Shown piece by piece: positions 27,135 through 36,500 of a stretch of 64,000 nucleotides of DNA (position 1 is the first letter of the stretch; each line of letters begins with the position of its first letter). This DNA is from Bacillota bacterium (GTDB taxonomy: Bacteria; Bacillota; UBA4882; UBA8346). Under the pieces are notes generated by a model. The model was not told the DNA's origin, made no database searches, and worked only from the letters and a program-made list of their open reading frames with translations. Position numbers and translations under genes: made by a program. The stretch is taken from positions 1-64,000 of the forward strand of contig JAFABB010000026.1 in NCBI GenBank assembly GCA_023426245.1, given 5' to 3'.

Positions 27135-27941
27135 CTAACCTTTCACAGCACCGGCAGCGAGTCCCTTGATAAAGCTTTTGGATCCCAAACAGAACAAGAT
27201 AAGGATGGGAACCACCGCAAAAGCCAATCCGGCTCCTCTGGCTCCAAAGTCCACCACATAGGCATTTTGTAGTGACTGTATCCCCAGGGGAATTGTGTAT
27301 AATTCTTTGTTATAAATCGTGATCAACGGTAACAGGAAATTGTTCCATGACCATAAGAAAATCAAGGTTGCCATGGTGGCCAGGGCCGGTTTGGTGAACG
27401 GCAGGACAATCCGGGTGAAAATCGAAAACTCGCCACAGCCATCAAGGCGGGCGCTTTCGATGACTTCATCGGGGACATTTTCCTTGATAAACTGGGTCAT
27501 AAAAAATACCCCAAAGGCGTTGGAACACCAGACCAAAATCAAGGGCGTCAAAGAATTCATTAGGGACATGGCCTTCATTTCCATTACATAACCAATCATG
27601 CCGATTTGTCCGGGGACCATCATCGTGGCCAGGATAAAGAAAAAGCAGAATTTCTTAAGTTTGAAATTGTATTTGGATAGGGCAAATCCGGTCAAGGCGC
27701 TTATCAAAACGCTAATCACAGTGGATACTACCGAGACAATGGCGCTATTGAGATAGCAATAATGAAATTGATTGATGAAGATGGTCTTCATATTTTCCCA
27801 AAAATGATTTCCCGGCATCAGAACCAGTCCGGAAAAAATTTCAGCCGTAGAATGAGTGGCCATCATGATAATCACATAAAAGGGAAGGATCGAAAGTACG
27901 GTAAAGAAAAGTAAAGGGATGACGGATATAATTTTTTTCAT
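27135..27941 (-). CDS. ABC sugar permease, MalG/UgpE type, system 3
   Basis: 268 residues with six transmembrane helices. The EAA loop is ESARLDGCGEFSIFTRIVLP (about residue 163). It ends with KGLAAGAVKG. AAGGAGG lies upstream and the ATG directly follows the stop of the preceding permease. It forms the inner-membrane channel with its MalF-type partner. The GH35 gene follows about 100 bases downstream. No ATPase gene is nearby. Confidence 0.93.
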   Translation of the reverse strand: MKKIISVIPLLFFTVLSILPFYVIIMMATHSTAEIFSGLVLMPGNHFWENMKTIFINQFHYCYLNSAIVSVVSTVISVLISALTGFALSKYNFKLKKFCFFFILATMMVPGQIGMIGYVMEMKAMSLMNSLTPLILVWCSNAFGVFFMTQFIKENVPDEVIESARLDGCGEFSIFTRIVLPFTKPALATMATLIFLWSWNNFLLPLITIYNKELYTIPLGIQSLQNAYVVDFGARGAGLAFAVVPILILFCLGSKSFIKGLAAGAVKG

Positions 27942-28904
27942 TTATTTTTCCTCCTTCCCGGTAAAAATCTTTAGGCTCAATAAGGAGAAGACCAAGATAA
28001 CCATAAATAGGCCGTACGATATGGCGGAACTCAGGCCAAGTTTGGTGGTGCTCCGGAAGGCGGTATCAAAGAAATACCACACCGTGGTCAAACAAGCCCT
28101 ATCGGGTCCGCCGACGATTTGTAAACCGTTGCTGGCCATCCCGCCGCTGAATAACAGATAGGGTTCATCGAATAATTGAAATCCACCGATGATACTGGTC
28201 ACCACTAAAAACAGGGTAATCGGTTTCAAGAAAGGAAGCGTGATCGAAAAGAAAATCTGCCGCTTTGAAGCGCCGTCCACAAGGGCCGCCTCGTTGATTT
28301 CAGCAGGGATGCCTGTTAAACCGGCCAGGTATATCATGAGATAATAGCCTAAATTGCGCCAGAAAATCATCAAAATGACCACGACACGGCTCAAGTCGCC
28401 GATGCCCAGCCAGTTGACGCCGTCCGGTACCGCGTGAACCGCAAGTAAGAACCGATTTAACAACCCGCTGGACCAATCGAAAATAAAGGAGAAAATAATG
28501 CCGATGGCCACCGGGGTTGTAATATAAGGCAATAGATTCAAGGTCTGAAAAATCCGTTTGAATTTGGGAAGATTGAATAAAGTGACCGCCAGCAGCAAGC
28601 CTAAAATAATAATCAGGGGGATATAGCCGATCATAAATAAGGCGGTATTGCCCAGAGATTTCCAAAAGAAAGGGTTGCTGGTGAATAAATGGATGTAATT
28701 GGCGAGCCCGACGAATTTGCGTTCGGCCAAGTATAAACTGTCCCAATTGGTCAGGCTGATGACAAAGGAAAAAATGACCGGATAAAGATTAAACGTGAAA
28801 TAGATAAGGAAAAAAGGCAAAACAAATAGATACGGCCAACAATGTCTTGTAAAGCGTGTTTTTAAATCCACGGTCCCTGTTCTCCTGGTCTGTATCGAGT
28901 TCAT
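27942..28904 (-). CDS. ABC sugar permease, MalF/UgpA type, system 3
   Basis: About 320 residues from ATG 28904. The open frame runs on to 29006, but those extra 34 codons are the 56-bp palindromic repeat, so they are not taken as coding. No strong ribosome site is seen before 28904, so the start is uncertain. After a basic N-terminal tail come six transmembrane helices and the EAA loop NEAALVDGASKRQIFFSITL (about residue 210). It pairs with the adjacent MalG-type subunit. The weak initiation signal and the hairpin just upstream both point to lower output than the binding protein. Confidence 0.9.
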   Translation of the reverse strand: MNSIQTRRTGTVDLKTRFTRHCWPYLFVLPFFLIYFTFNLYPVIFSFVISLTNWDSLYLAERKFVGLANYIHLFTSNPFFWKSLGNTALFMIGYIPLIIILGLLLAVTLFNLPKFKRIFQTLNLLPYITTPVAIGIIFSFIFDWSSGLLNRFLLAVHAVPDGVNWLGIGDLSRVVVILMIFWRNLGYYLMIYLAGLTGIPAEINEAALVDGASKRQIFFSITLPFLKPITLFLVVTSIIGGFQLFDEPYLLFSGGMASNGLQIVGGPDRACLTTVWYFFDTAFRSTTKLGLSSAISYGLFMVILVFSLLSLKIFTGKEEK

Positions 28905-28950
28905 GGACGGTACCAGCTTTCTTATAGATTGATGAAAAAAGGGTAAAAGA

Positions 28951-29006
28951 ATGGCAACCATAAGGTAGCGCACTAAAGTGCGGGCTAAAGCCCCTATCGT
29001 TGCCAT
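28951..29006. repeat. 56-bp palindrome with two inner hairpins between binding protein and permease genes
   Basis: Outer arms ATGGCAACCATAAGG and the CCTATCGTTGCCAT end pair with few mismatches. Inside are GCGCACTAAAGTGCG and GGGCTAAAGCCC. This is the same stem-plus-two-hairpins plan as at 3248-3318. It begins 17 bases after the binding-protein stop, where it can shield that mRNA end or cause partial termination. Confidence 0.8.
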
Positions 29007-29023
29007 GAGATGACTTTTTGATT

Positions 29024-30313
29024 TTACTTTACATTTAGCTCCGGAGCCCTGTTTTTAATCTCGGTTACCAGTTTTTTCATGGCTTCGGTGGCGGTCATTT
29101 TGGTATCGTTGTTTAACGTGGTGACAATTAAATCGAGAGAATCTTTGATGACATTATCATATTTGGACATCGGACGGATTTTAATATTGGGAGCCACATC
29201 CGAAATCCAATAATTGCCGATATCTTGTTTGCCGAACCATTCGTTTTTAATCGAAGCGAAATTAGGATCCTTATAAGCAGGCCGATAGGAAGTCAAATAT
29301 CCGACTTCATGGGCGGCCGTAGCGCCTTCAATGCTTGACGTGGCAAATTTAACAAATTCCCAGGCGGCCAACTTGTGTTTGCATTGTTTGGAAATGCCCC
29401 AAGTGGTTCCGCCCCAGCTGAAGTTGCCTCCCGGGGTTTTCATCAGGCCCCAGTTCCCTTTGCCGTTGGGGTCGTTGGGCTCGATGACATATTGAGGAGA
29501 CCAAGCGGCGCAACCTGCGAAAATATGTTTTTGCTGTCCGAAAGAAGCATACCAAGCGGGAGTCCAGGCGGCCAATTTATCCAGAACTCTGGCGTCCCGG
29601 AACTGAATGACTTCGGCAATGAGAGGTTTGAAGATCTTGGTTGCTTGGACGGTATTGCCGCCGCTCACCCAGGGAGTCGGGTTTTGGTCGCGGATAATTT
29701 GGTAGATATCGCCGATACCTTGCATCATGAATACTTTGCCAGTGCTCTTGGCGACGACTTCTTTTCCTTTGATGATAAAAGCATCCCAGGTCGGTAACAT
29801 TTTAGCCAGTTTGGCCGGATCATCGGTTCCGAAATATTCTTTGGCCAAATCCCGTTTATAAGCAAGGGCGGCAGGGTTGATGCCTTGTTCAATCCCGCAG
29901 ATGTCCCCTTTGGAATTTTTCATGATCGGGAGTAGGTAGGGGAAAACATCCTTGGGGTTCATATGATAGGGAGGTTTGTTTAAGGCTTCCCAAACATCGA
30001 GTTCAAAGGCCCTCCCCCGCGAGTCGATAATGGCTACAGGTAAGTCCGGTATCGGAGTCCCCGCAGCCAGGCTGGTCTGTAATTTTTGGAGATAATCCCC
30101 GTTGGCGACCGGAGTAATATCGAATTTGATGTTGGGGTAGATTTTATTGAAGGCCGTAATAATGTGTTTATAGTAGTTTTCGTCCCAGCCCCAGATGGTC
30201 AGGGTACAACGATAATCCTTGGGAATTCCGGTAGCGCCTTGGACAGTAAACATAGAGCCAAGCAAAATGGTGAGCAAGAAAACACCAAGCAATACCTTCA
30301 TGCGACTTTTCAA
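29024..30313 (-). CDS. ABC transporter extracellular solute-binding protein (CUT1 type), system 3
   Basis: 429 residues from TTG 30313, which has AAGGAGGAG a few bases upstream; ATG 30301 is the alternative. The signal peptide runs to about FTVQGATG, with no lipobox. The mature protein has LTIWGWDENYYKHIITAFN, DIPDLPVAII-like and AWEFVKFATSS segments of family 1 binding proteins. Aromatic residues in WGWDE and FSWGGTTWG are typical of sugar binders. It feeds the permeases at 27942 and 27135; GH35 suggests a galactoside. The kinase and regulator genes lie immediately upstream on the same strand and probably control it. Confidence 0.93.
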   Translation of the reverse strand: MKSRMKVLLGVFLLTILLGSMFTVQGATGIPKDYRCTLTIWGWDENYYKHIITAFNKIYPNIKFDITPVANGDYLQKLQTSLAAGTPIPDLPVAIIDSRGRAFELDVWEALNKPPYHMNPKDVFPYLLPIMKNSKGDICGIEQGINPAALAYKRDLAKEYFGTDDPAKLAKMLPTWDAFIIKGKEVVAKSTGKVFMMQGIGDIYQIIRDQNPTPWVSGGNTVQATKIFKPLIAEVIQFRDARVLDKLAAWTPAWYASFGQQKHIFAGCAAWSPQYVIEPNDPNGKGNWGLMKTPGGNFSWGGTTWGISKQCKHKLAAWEFVKFATSSIEGATAAHEVGYLTSYRPAYKDPNFASIKNEWFGKQDIGNYWISDVAPNIKIRPMSKYDNVIKDSLDLIVTTLNNDTKMTATEAMKKLVTEIKNRAPELNVK

Positions 30314-30433
30314 TTTCTCTCCTCCTTAGATTTTTTGGGCGTTCGTCTCTCTGTAACCATATTGTAACTTGAATGAAATAAAAAAGGAGTATGACGATTC
30401 GATGATTTTGTATAAAATCCTAGGATCAAGAAC

Positions 30434-32203
30434 TCAGGAGTCGGAAGCTTTTTGAAACGGGATCTTGATTGTAATGGTCGTTCCTTGGCTTGGAACACTT
30501 TGAATGGAAATACCGTAACGTTCGCCGTAAATAAAACGGATTCGGTCACGGATATTGGCAAGGCCGATGGGACGCAACTTGGTTTCCGGCTCGTCGATTT
30601 TTTCACCCTGAAGAAGTTTATCAATCATTTCCTGCTCCATCCCGACTCCGTCGTCGGCGATTTCCAGGAGGATCTCTTCCCCGGTCCGGGCTATGGTCAC
30701 CCGGATCGTTCCTTTTTCTTCTTTAGGACAGATGCCATGGAACAAGGCGTTTTCCACCAGCGGCTGAATGATGGTTTTGGGCAGTAAACATTGGAGAGAC
30801 TGGTCATCCACATTCCAGCGGATATCGAAGCGCTCGGGGTAACGGTATTGCTGAATTTCAAGGTAATGCTTGACGACTTCGATTTCTTCCTGGACGGTGG
30901 TCAACAATCCCTGGTCGCCGACTTTGATTCCATCCTGCAAAATCCGGATGAAGGAATCGGTCAGGGTGGCGATATCGTAATTTTTATCCCTGCGGGCGAG
31001 ATAGATGATGGTGTTTAAAACGTTATAAATAAAATGGGGATTTACCTGGGAAAGTAAGATTTCAAATTCCATGGCCCGTTTGGTTTTTTCATTTTCAACG
31101 GACTGGGCCAAATAGTTTCGCAGATCCCGGGTCATCCGGTTAAAGCTTTTCGCTAAATCCTCAAGCTCATCCCCGCTGGAAATATGGAGCGATATATTCA
31201 AATTTCCAGCGGCAACTTCATTGGTGGCCTTGGTAAGCTGGGTGAGGGGCCGGGTAATCCGGAGAATAATCGGCAAGACAATGAAAATAATCAGGCCCAG
31301 GCTCACTAAAATGAAGAAAAGAAAAAAGTAGAGAATAAAGCCGATGCGGTGAAAGAGTTTTTGGTTGGATGTAAAGGAAACCAATTCCCAGCCGTTGCTT
31401 AGTGGAGGATTAATGATTCCGTAACCCTTGGATTTCTCCACATAAGTGATTCCGGGCTTTTTATGCCCAGGAATAAGGCTTTTTAACCGGGCCTTGGGGA
31501 TGGAACCCCGGTGATACATGGAGGTGCCTTCGCGGTTCACCCAAAGAAAGCCGTCATAATCGGAGCTGTTGAGTTTGAGATTTTTTTCAAAATAATTTTG
31601 ATAAATATTCAGTACCAATAAGCCGGCTATCTTTTCGGGTTCTTCAATATTCCGGAACTGAACGATGCAGCTGATCACTGTCGCTGTGGGAGTGCCCCGG
31701 GTGACGTTGGAAATCGGATAAGGGTCGGAAAAATAGTACTGTCTGCTATCCCGGCGGTATTTGCGGAACCATGTTTCGTTAAGCTTGCTTCGAAAATAAT
31801 CATCCAAATTAGGGTTGGTAATGGAGTACCACATGAGTCCGTCGTTATTGACAATCGCCGCGCTATGAATATATTCCCGTAAGAAGATTTGCTTTTGAAT
31901 GAAATCCAATTTCAAATTGGCCTGGGACAAGCGTTCGTAGTAGTTCCGATAGTTTTTGTATTTTACAAACGCTTGCACTTCCGGATTGACAATGATACTT
32001 AGTCCCAGCTTTCGAATATCATCGATTTGATATTCCAGTTGCTGACTGATTTGATTCATCCGGGCGATATCATCTTTAACGGCTTTTTCCTTAAAGATTT
32101 TCAAAAAATAATTGTAAGCGAAACTTCCGCTCAAAAGCAAGGAAATGCACACCACCAGAATGGTTGAGGCCAGAATTTTGGTTTTAATCCCGAATCTTTT
32201 CAT
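30434..32203 (-). CDS. YesM-type sensor histidine kinase, system 3
   Basis: 589 residues. Transmembrane helices lie at about 8-30 and 288-312, with an extracytoplasmic dCache-like sensor region between. HAMP follows (about 313-365), then phosphoacceptor H390 in VNPHFIYN, the N-box QPLVENALFHG and the ATP-lid motif DDGVGM. It probably senses the sugar transported by system 3 and phosphorylates the response regulator, whose gene overlaps its start by four bases (ATGA). It ends about 120 bases before the binding-protein gene. Kinase 1 at 5061 has the same architecture. Confidence 0.93.
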   Translation of the reverse strand: MKRFGIKTKILASTILVVCISLLLSGSFAYNYFLKIFKEKAVKDDIARMNQISQQLEYQIDDIRKLGLSIIVNPEVQAFVKYKNYRNYYERLSQANLKLDFIQKQIFLREYIHSAAIVNNDGLMWYSITNPNLDDYFRSKLNETWFRKYRRDSRQYYFSDPYPISNVTRGTPTATVISCIVQFRNIEEPEKIAGLLVLNIYQNYFEKNLKLNSSDYDGFLWVNREGTSMYHRGSIPKARLKSLIPGHKKPGITYVEKSKGYGIINPPLSNGWELVSFTSNQKLFHRIGFILYFFLFFILVSLGLIIFIVLPIILRITRPLTQLTKATNEVAAGNLNISLHISSGDELEDLAKSFNRMTRDLRNYLAQSVENEKTKRAMEFEILLSQVNPHFIYNVLNTIIYLARRDKNYDIATLTDSFIRILQDGIKVGDQGLLTTVQEEIEVVKHYLEIQQYRYPERFDIRWNVDDQSLQCLLPKTIIQPLVENALFHGICPKEEKGTIRVTIARTGEEILLEIADDGVGMEQEMIDKLLQGEKIDEPETKLRPIGLANIRDRIRFIYGERYGISIQSVPSQGTTITIKIPFQKASDS

Positions 32204-33768
32204 GGCTTGCTTCCCCGCTCCCGATAGTCAATGGGATAAACACCGGTTACTTTCCGGAAAACCTGGCTAAAGTACTGGCTGGTTTTATAACCCACGATTT
32301 CCGCCACTTCATACACTTTGTAATCCCCATTTTGCAATAAATTTTTGGCGGTCTCGATCCGGTAGTCAGTGAGATATTCCAAAAAAGTCCGGCCGGTTTC
32401 CTTTTTGAAAATCTGGCTCAGATAAACGCCGCTGAATCCCAGCTCTTCGGCGACTTTGTCGACGGTTAAATCTTCGGCGTAGTGTTGATGAATGTATTGA
32501 AGGGCCAATTTGGTTTTCTTGGAGAATACCTTTGAATTCTGCATATTGACTTGTTCTACAGCGGCGCTAAATTCCTTAAGAAAGCCAGTGCATAATTCGT
32601 CGCAGGTATATCCGGATAAAGGATTGGGAACGCCACCAGGATATTTTTCGGAAACAGCGGGAAGATGATTTTGTTTTTGAAAAAGTTCCAGGAGATATAG
32701 CAAATGATTCACCGACTTCCTTAGCTCCTCGGGATTTAAAACCGGATCGGCCGCTTGGGGAAATAAATCCCCAATAAGCCGGCAAATACGGTCCAAATCA
32801 AGGTGAGCAAGACTATCCGAAAGTTCGCTAAAAATATCGTCAGCCGGGTTCGGGGAATTTTTCTGCACAATAACCGGGAAATCTTCACTGTAAATGACTT
32901 TCCCCCGGTGGAAAAATACCAGATACGGCAGGATAGTAAGGGCTTTTTGATAGAGAGAAGCCAGTCCGACTGGGTCCGGGCAGGTTTTGGTCAGAATGAT
33001 GGAGCAGGTTTCCCGGGATTGACTTTGGATAGAGGATTGGATTAACGCGGCGAGGGCCAACATTCGCTCCCGGGTTTCCGATAGGCTGTTGGTCCTTTTA
33101 ACCGTAAAAATAAGGACGAAATGTCCGTTGATATTCAAAATATCGTACTCCGCCACAAATTCGGGAAAATTCATATTATCAAAATCGGCTGGTTCGATAG
33201 GGGAGGAATTGGAAACCCGGAATTGCTCCAAAAAAGGGTGATTGGGGACAATGAGGGACAAAGTGTATTCCTTTTCTCCGCAGGGAAGGGTTTTCTTTTG
33301 TACCCATCCGGCGGTATCCGTTTCCTTGCCTTCCAGGAGATTGCGGAAATAACGCTGGCGGAGAATGCGGTCTCTTTCCGCTTCTTCGGTCAATTCCCGC
33401 CGGAGCTTATCCAATTCTTTGATGATGGTGGTTTCATTGATATCGTGTTTGAGGAGATAATTGGAAACACCGATTTCCAAGGCTTTTTTGGCATAATCGA
33501 AATCCCGGTAGGCGGTTAATAGAACGATTTTTACGGGGTGTCCCAGGGCGAATATCTGCTGGCTCAATTGTAAGCCGTCCATGATCGGCATCCGGATGTC
33601 GATAAAAATAATTTGCGGGTAATGAAGCTGATAGAGTTCCAAGGCTTTGGCGCTGTTGGTAACGGTGGCCGCAATCAAAAAGCCCCGTTCTTCCCAGGGA
33701 ATCAACCCCACCAGGTCTTTGACGGCCAAAATCTCATCATCGACGATCATTACTTTGAGCGGTTTCAT
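32200..33768 (-). CDS. YesN-type response regulator with AraC DNA-binding domain, system 3
   Basis: 522 residues. The receiver domain (about 1-120) has D10-D11, phosphoacceptor D57 in IIFIDIRMPIMDG and a lysine in YLLKHD. The linker is unassigned. The AraC double helix-turn-helix is at about 415-518 (KVAEELGFSGVYLSQIFK, IVGYKTSQYFSQVFRK). AAGGGGGG precedes the ATG. It is the first gene of a minus-strand operon continuing into the kinase. It should activate the transporter 3 and GH35 genes and perhaps itself. Confidence 0.93.
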   Translation of the reverse strand: MKPLKVMIVDDEILAVKDLVGLIPWEERGFLIAATVTNSAKALELYQLHYPQIIFIDIRMPIMDGLQLSQQIFALGHPVKIVLLTAYRDFDYAKKALEIGVSNYLLKHDINETTIIKELDKLRRELTEEAERDRILRQRYFRNLLEGKETDTAGWVQKKTLPCGEKEYTLSLIVPNHPFLEQFRVSNSSPIEPADFDNMNFPEFVAEYDILNINGHFVLIFTVKRTNSLSETRERMLALAALIQSSIQSQSRETCSIILTKTCPDPVGLASLYQKALTILPYLVFFHRGKVIYSEDFPVIVQKNSPNPADDIFSELSDSLAHLDLDRICRLIGDLFPQAADPVLNPEELRKSVNHLLYLLELFQKQNHLPAVSEKYPGGVPNPLSGYTCDELCTGFLKEFSAAVEQVNMQNSKVFSKKTKLALQYIHQHYAEDLTVDKVAEELGFSGVYLSQIFKKETGRTFLEYLTDYRIETAKNLLQNGDYKVYEVAEIVGYKTSQYFSQVFRKVTGVYPIDYRERGSKP

Positions 33769-34511
33769 AAAGTCCCCCCTTGGAAATGTTTAAATGGGTT
33801 GGTTATATCTTTCAATTCGTCAACCTAAAGAGGGTTCCTCTATTTGGGAGGGGGGAGAGAAAATTCCGGTTAGAAAATCACGTTTTTGCGGAAAAACATA
33901 AAAACGAGGGGAGAAATCATTTTGCAGACCGGGAAAACAACATTGCGGATGAGAGGAATAATTTTGTAGGTCTGCAATGTCATTTCGCAGATCTTTCGGA
34001 ACAACCGGATGGTTATATTTTTATGGCCGAGTGCCGAGGGTGGCCCGGATCAATCGGGTTTTAGTACTTTTTCTTTTTTATAGATATTTTTTGCACCCCT
34101 AACAACCTTATTCCACATAGGACCCATCATAAAATATCGGTGGGGGTGATGGTAGGGATATGTAGGCATAGGGGATTGATTTTTGTAAAAGAAAAAAAGA
34201 AAAAGAAATCTATGAAAATATTTTTGGTTGGATCCCCTCGGTGGACTATCTTATTCCTCGTCATATTATAACTTATTTGTAAATTTTGCAAACATTCATA
34301 GCGGACCTGAAACGGATGTTATGGGCGGGAGAGGTATAGCGGTTAAATGCATTGTTAATATTTCCCCGATGGTGGGCCAACCCTTAGTAGTAGAATAATA
34401 GTGATGATTTTAATGTAGGTATAGGCCGTATGTTTATATTATAGCATTTTATGTAAAAGTATGGTAATTTATATAATATAAAGAATAAAATTGTTTATGA
34501 GGAAATCGATT
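33769..34511. other. Long intergenic region upstream of regulator operon 3
   Basis: 743 bases without a convincing gene. TTGCAGACC (33922-33930) and GGTCTGCAA (33969-33977) form an inverted repeat, with similar half-motifs such as CATTTCGCAGATC nearby; it lies about 150 bases upstream of the response regulator and could be an operator. A plus-strand frame from 33780 reads as low-complexity and lacks a ribosome site. The DNA from about 34070 on is AT-rich with poly-A/T runs and probably holds the promoter of the next plus-strand gene. Confidence 0.45.
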
Positions 34512-35201
34512 ATGAAAAAGATAATAATAGCAATATTGTCCATATTCTTATTTACGACAGTCGCCAATGCCTCTGAAAAGAAATTCAATGATCCTTCGAC
34601 ACCAATGCAAAAGCTTGCGATAATCGAATTCGCAATTCTTCCTCCGATTCCCGGAATGGGGCTAGCAGGTGCTATTGCCGGTGAGATTAATGCTGCACTA
34701 ACATTTAAATTTTATAAGGGAAACGCTACTCAATATAACGAATTATTAGGAGAAAAAATAGATAGCAGTGAACCACCTTTCAGTTTGATATTTGGTAATG
34801 CATTATATAATTCTTCCGAATATCTTGATCTGAAAGGTCAGGAAGTTAATTTTTATAATACTAACTCCGTTGAGGCCTACATACCAGAGGGAAGTTATAA
34901 CTTCATAGATTTTGACAAGTATGGCGGAACCCAAAAAATTATACAATCCCAATATGAAGATGAAAAAGATAGTATTTCCCAAATATGCCGTTCCTTAAAT
35001 ATAGACGGGGCAATAATTTGTTATTTTTACATGAATGGTGATGATGTGATGTTTTTAGAAGCCAACTTTTTTGATGACGCTGGGACTTATATAAAAAAAA
35101 TATCTATCACCCAAGGCAATATGTTTTTGACTAAAAACAACTTCGAGAATACTTTTACGAAAGCGGTTAATAAATTAGTTATAGCGATTAATAGAAGATG
35201 A
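34512..35201 (+). CDS. Secreted hypothetical protein
   Basis: 229 residues from ATG 34512 (GAGGAAA 8 bases upstream). A clear signal peptide (KKIIIAILSIFLFTTVANA) is cut near ANA-SEK. The mature part begins KLAIIEFAILPPIPGMG and contains a long acidic region and beta-type segments (GAIICYFYMNGDDVMFLEANFFDDAG). The plan of a small exported protein combining a conserved KxAIxEF strand and a late FTKAVNKLV helix resembles envelope proteins that assemble with lipoproteins, but I recognise no family. Base composition is more AT-rich than the neighbours, a sign of transfer. The reading frame stays open for 57 more codons after its TGA. Confidence 0.75.
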   Translation: MKKIIIAILSIFLFTTVANASEKKFNDPSTPMQKLAIIEFAILPPIPGMGLAGAIAGEINAALTFKFYKGNATQYNELLGEKIDSSEPPFSLIFGNALYNSSEYLDLKGQEVNFYNTNSVEAYIPEGSYNFIDFDKYGGTQKIIQSQYEDEKDSISQICRSLNIDGAIICYFYMNGDDVMFLEANFFDDAGTYIKKISITQGNMFLTKNNFENTFTKAVNKLVIAINRR

Positions 35202-35522
35202 AATACAAGCAATCCGAATATTAAGCCAATCCAGCAGAATATGCTTGAAATGTGGAGATTATATATAAAAAATTGCGGTGAAATAGACAAAGCTCAGACC
35301 GTTATGCTGGATGTATCGTTTTGGTTTATGGAGCATTCGCTCAGACTGGTATACGTGAGAGATCCGCTGCTATGAATGGACAGATGGGGTGAGGGGATAG
35401 GCCGTCAGAAACGGAGAGGGTATAGACCATCAGAAATAGGAAACTCAGTAATGAACGGAATTAAGTTTTAAACTTCTCGTTTGCAGACTGCATAAAGTTT
35501 GAACGTTCTACCTCTTAGGTAA
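35202..35522. other. Intergenic region with a short frame and a 25-bp direct repeat
   Basis: A 44-codon frame (35241-35375, MLEMWRLYIKNCG...) lies in the same phase as the secreted-protein gene, beyond its stop. It could be a cut-off 3' portion or chance. GAGGGGATAGGCCGTCAGAAA at about 35391 and a near copy, GAGGGTATAGACCATCAGAAA at 35416, form a direct repeat. Nothing else is evident. Confidence 0.4.
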
Positions 35523-35912
35523 TCATAAATCCTTTTCAATAAACGTTTTGACGCCTATTGCGGACTGGTATGCCTTCTCTGCTTGAACGGCTGAAATTTC
35601 ATCAAAAAAATCGCCGGGATATCGGGCCTCAATGGAAAAGAGATTCAGTAATTCAAGATCTTCTTGAAGAATATGAATTTGGGGATTCACCTCAGAGCAC
35701 TTTTTGGCCAGAAATAAAAGATCGTGGGTTTTGGGCAATTCTTTACCCTTTGCTAAAAGAAAGGCCTTCAGTATCTTTTCTGCTGCCTGTTGCGCTAAAT
35801 AACAATTGACTGATGCTAAAAATTCCGGATCATCTTTGAAGTTGTTTTCTATGGTCCTCAGATCCTGAGACGCCCTGATCATCCATTTTCCATAATCAGT
35901 TGAGTCGACCAT
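35523..35912 (-). CDS. HEPN domain protein of an MNT/HEPN pair
   Basis: 129 residues, all helical, matching the HEPN domain: YLAQQAAEKILKAFLLAKG, the conserved KTHDLLFLAKK and the IEARYPGDFFD turn. The RxxxxH ribonuclease motif of HepT toxins is not seen; instead it has the ARYP form of HI0074-type HEPN proteins. Its start overlaps the nucleotidyltransferase gene by 17 bases, with AAGGAAGAG upstream. The pair acts as a two-gene module, often toxin-antitoxin. In MntA/HepT systems the transferase AMPylates the HEPN protein. Whether this HEPN is toxic cannot be read from sequence. Confidence 0.9.
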   Translation of the reverse strand: MVDSTDYGKWMIRASQDLRTIENNFKDDPEFLASVNCYLAQQAAEKILKAFLLAKGKELPKTHDLLFLAKKCSEVNPQIHILQEDLELLNLFSIEARYPGDFFDEISAVQAEKAYQSAIGVKTFIEKDL

Positions 35913-36222
35913 AAATAACTCTTCCTTCCTTAACGATTTGTGAGGTAAAAGAGTGGGGTTCGGCTAAAGCTTTAGCCAGTTCCGAGGATGTGCAGGTCAA
36001 AAGATCAAGAGGTTTTTCAAAATCACCGATTAAGCGCCTTAAAATCAAGCGGCGTTCACGGTTTGACAAGGTGTCTTCTTCATTCCAAACTACCAGGAGA
36101 TCAATATCCGAATCTTCTTGATCCTCCTGCCGGCACATTGAACCAAATAAAATGATGCTTTCCGGATGGATGCCCGCAGTAAGTTTAGCTGTTAATTCTT
36201 TGATGAGTTCTTCGTTACTCAA
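35896..36222 (-). CDS. Minimal nucleotidyltransferase (MNT) of the MNT/HEPN pair
   Basis: 108 residues from TTG 36222, about 11 bases after GGAGG; a GTG at 36234 lies inside that site. The pol-beta-type nucleotidyltransferase signature is intact: ILFGS, then DSDIDLLVVW with both catalytic aspartates, and a third aspartate likely in KPLDLLT. It probably transfers AMP to its HEPN partner, encoded immediately downstream with a 17-base overlap. Length is typical. The pair lies between unrelated genes, consistent with a mobile accessory module. Confidence 0.92.
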   Translation of the reverse strand: MSNEELIKELTAKLTAGIHPESIILFGSMCRQEDQEDSDIDLLVVWNEEDTLSNRERRLILRRLIGDFEKPLDLLTCTSSELAKALAEPHSFTSQIVKEGRVIYGRLN

Positions 36223-36435
36223 AGCAACGATCACCTCCGAAAATTTGTCCCCAAACTGGGGTTCAACCCCCCCCGGTGTTAGCCGGCGGTAGTTGAGCCG
36301 AAATAATGTTCGATATTGATAGAACCTACTTGTATAATATCATCCTTTACTTCTTGTTGTCCATATCATAATAAAGTGTCGCCATCCTAAAATTCATTCC
36401 CGACCCGGTTTGGCCCATCGACGATGAGATAATGA

Positions 36436-36471
36436 AAGCCGCCCCCAAACAAAAAAATGGGTGAGCGGCTT
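36436..36471 (-). terminator. Terminator of the ACT-PFL operon
   Basis: AAGCCGC and GCGGCTT arms (36436-36442 and 36465-36471), with inner CCC/GGG pairing, lie 30 bases after the PFL gene. On the minus strand the 3' arm is followed by TCATT, a weak tail. Confidence 0.55.
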
Positions 36472-36500
36472 AAAAAATGAGAACGGAAGAAGGACTATCT

